This document shows, one piece after another, positions 63,685-64,000 of a DNA stretch of 64,000 bases (positions are counted from its first letter, which is position 1; every line of letters starts with the position of its first letter). This stretch comes from Actinokineospora diospyrosa. Its GTDB lineage: Bacteria > Actinomycetota > Actinomycetes > Mycobacteriales > Pseudonocardiaceae. The stretch is from positions 224,194 to 288,193 of the forward strand of contig NZ_JAMTCO010000010.1 of assembly GCF_024171925.1 (NCBI RefSeq), read 5' to 3'. The notes under the pieces are model-generated. The model did no database searches and was not told the origin of the DNA. It saw only the letters and a list, made by a program, of their open reading frames with translations. Both the position numbers and the translations under genes were made by a program.

Positions 63685-64000
63685 ACCGGCTGACCAGGAC
63701 CGCGCAGCGGTGGGTCGTGTTCGTCGTCGCGGTCGGTCTGTGGGAGCTGCTCACCCAGCTCGCGCGCACGGCCGAGGCACCCAAGAGCTTCTTCTTCCCG
63801 CCGCCGTCGGAGATCGCGGTCACCGCGGTGGACCTGTGGATCTCCCCCGCGTTCGGCGAGCACATCGTGCCCGGCGTCGGCCGGATGCTGGCGGGCTGGG
63901 CGCTGGCCGGGGTGATCGGGATCGCGCTGGGCATCCTGCTCGGCCGCTCCCGCGGCGCGATGGCCTACCTCGGCGCGCTGTTCAACTTCCTGCGCTCGAT
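63681..64000 (+). CDS. ABC transporter permease, second (partial)
   Basis: The frame starts at GTG 63681 and runs off the window. The visible 106 residues contain WELLTQLARTAEAPKSFFFP and FGEHIVPGVGRMLAGWALAG, matching the N-terminal half of SsuC/TauC permeases. The ATPase gene is expected just downstream. Confidence 0.88.
   Translation, partial: MNRLTRTAQRWVVFVVAVGLWELLTQLARTAEAPKSFFFPPPSEIAVTAVDLWISPAFGEHIVPGVGRMLAGWALAGVIGIALGILLGRSRGAMAYLGALFNFLRS

Overview
The window is very high-GC DNA with many GTG starts, 4-base ATGA/GTGA overlaps, SepH, an Rpf, a conservon (cvnA-D), XRE/DUF397 and LysM/Rpf genes. This points to a mycelial actinobacterium, most likely of the Pseudonocardiales (an Actinokineospora, Saccharothrix or Amycolatopsis relative). 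From memory of the Mycobacterium tuberculosis map, most core genes follow the order Rv0862c to Rv0889c: the helicase-associated protein, moaC, mog/moaE, rpfA, moaD, moaA, YccF, cspB, DUF2771, MFS, DUF3027, DUF2530, MarR, SpoU, DUF2537, sepH, serC and citA. The region is therefore an old actinobacterial core block carrying several accessory insertions.

Layout. 1-4.2 kb: tandem NB-ARC/TPR STAND proteins. 4.3-15.4 kb: citrate synthase and pdxH (divergent), an MFS pump, an ABC-2 exporter with its own two-component system, a serine hydrolase, serC and sepH. 16-19.6 kb: a heterodimeric ABC exporter. 19.7-20.1 kb: a dispersed hairpin repeat. 20.2-25.3 kb: DUF2537, an SpoU methylase, a GCS2 ligase, superoxide dismutase, then a DddA-like deaminase toxin with an Imm1 immunity protein behind a near-perfect iron box. 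25.4-29.4 kb: an MFS/MarR operon, a GNAT protein, an XRE/DUF397 pair and small proteins. 29.4-37.3 kb: a sacsin-like ATPase, DUF3027, glutaminyl cyclotransferase, MFS, DUF2771 and a cold-shock protein. 37.6-40.1 kb: an accessory cassette of a short leader peptide, an ECF sigma factor and a 602-residue protein with a ribosome-hibernation-like C-terminus. 40.1-51.2 kb: HAD enzymes, an acyl-CoA ligase, YccF, a phosphoesterase, molybdenum cofactor genes (including a Mog-MoaE fusion), rpf with a structured leader, and malic enzyme. 51.3-53.2 kb: a gene-free minisatellite between two direct repeats that each carry a DnaA-box-like 9-mer. 53.2-55.7 kb: a small protein and the helicase-associated protein. 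55.7-56.4 kb: the second hairpin repeat. 56.5-61.2 kb: conservon cvnABCD. 61.8 kb to the end: a NitT/TauT-type ABC importer that runs off the window.

Links between genes. The MarR promoter at 27.2 kb and the MFS promoter at 6.4 kb share an almost identical operator at the same distance from the start codon, which suggests one regulon of two EntS-type pumps. The deaminase toxin appears to be iron-regulated. Molybdenum cofactor genes lie on both sides of rpf. The most notable candidates are the iron-box toxin/immunity pair, the leader-sigma-602 cassette, the RHIM-like motif of the second STAND protein, the Mog-MoaE fusion with its His-rich linker, and the two dispersed repeat systems. No tRNA, rRNA, CRISPR array or intact transposase was seen.
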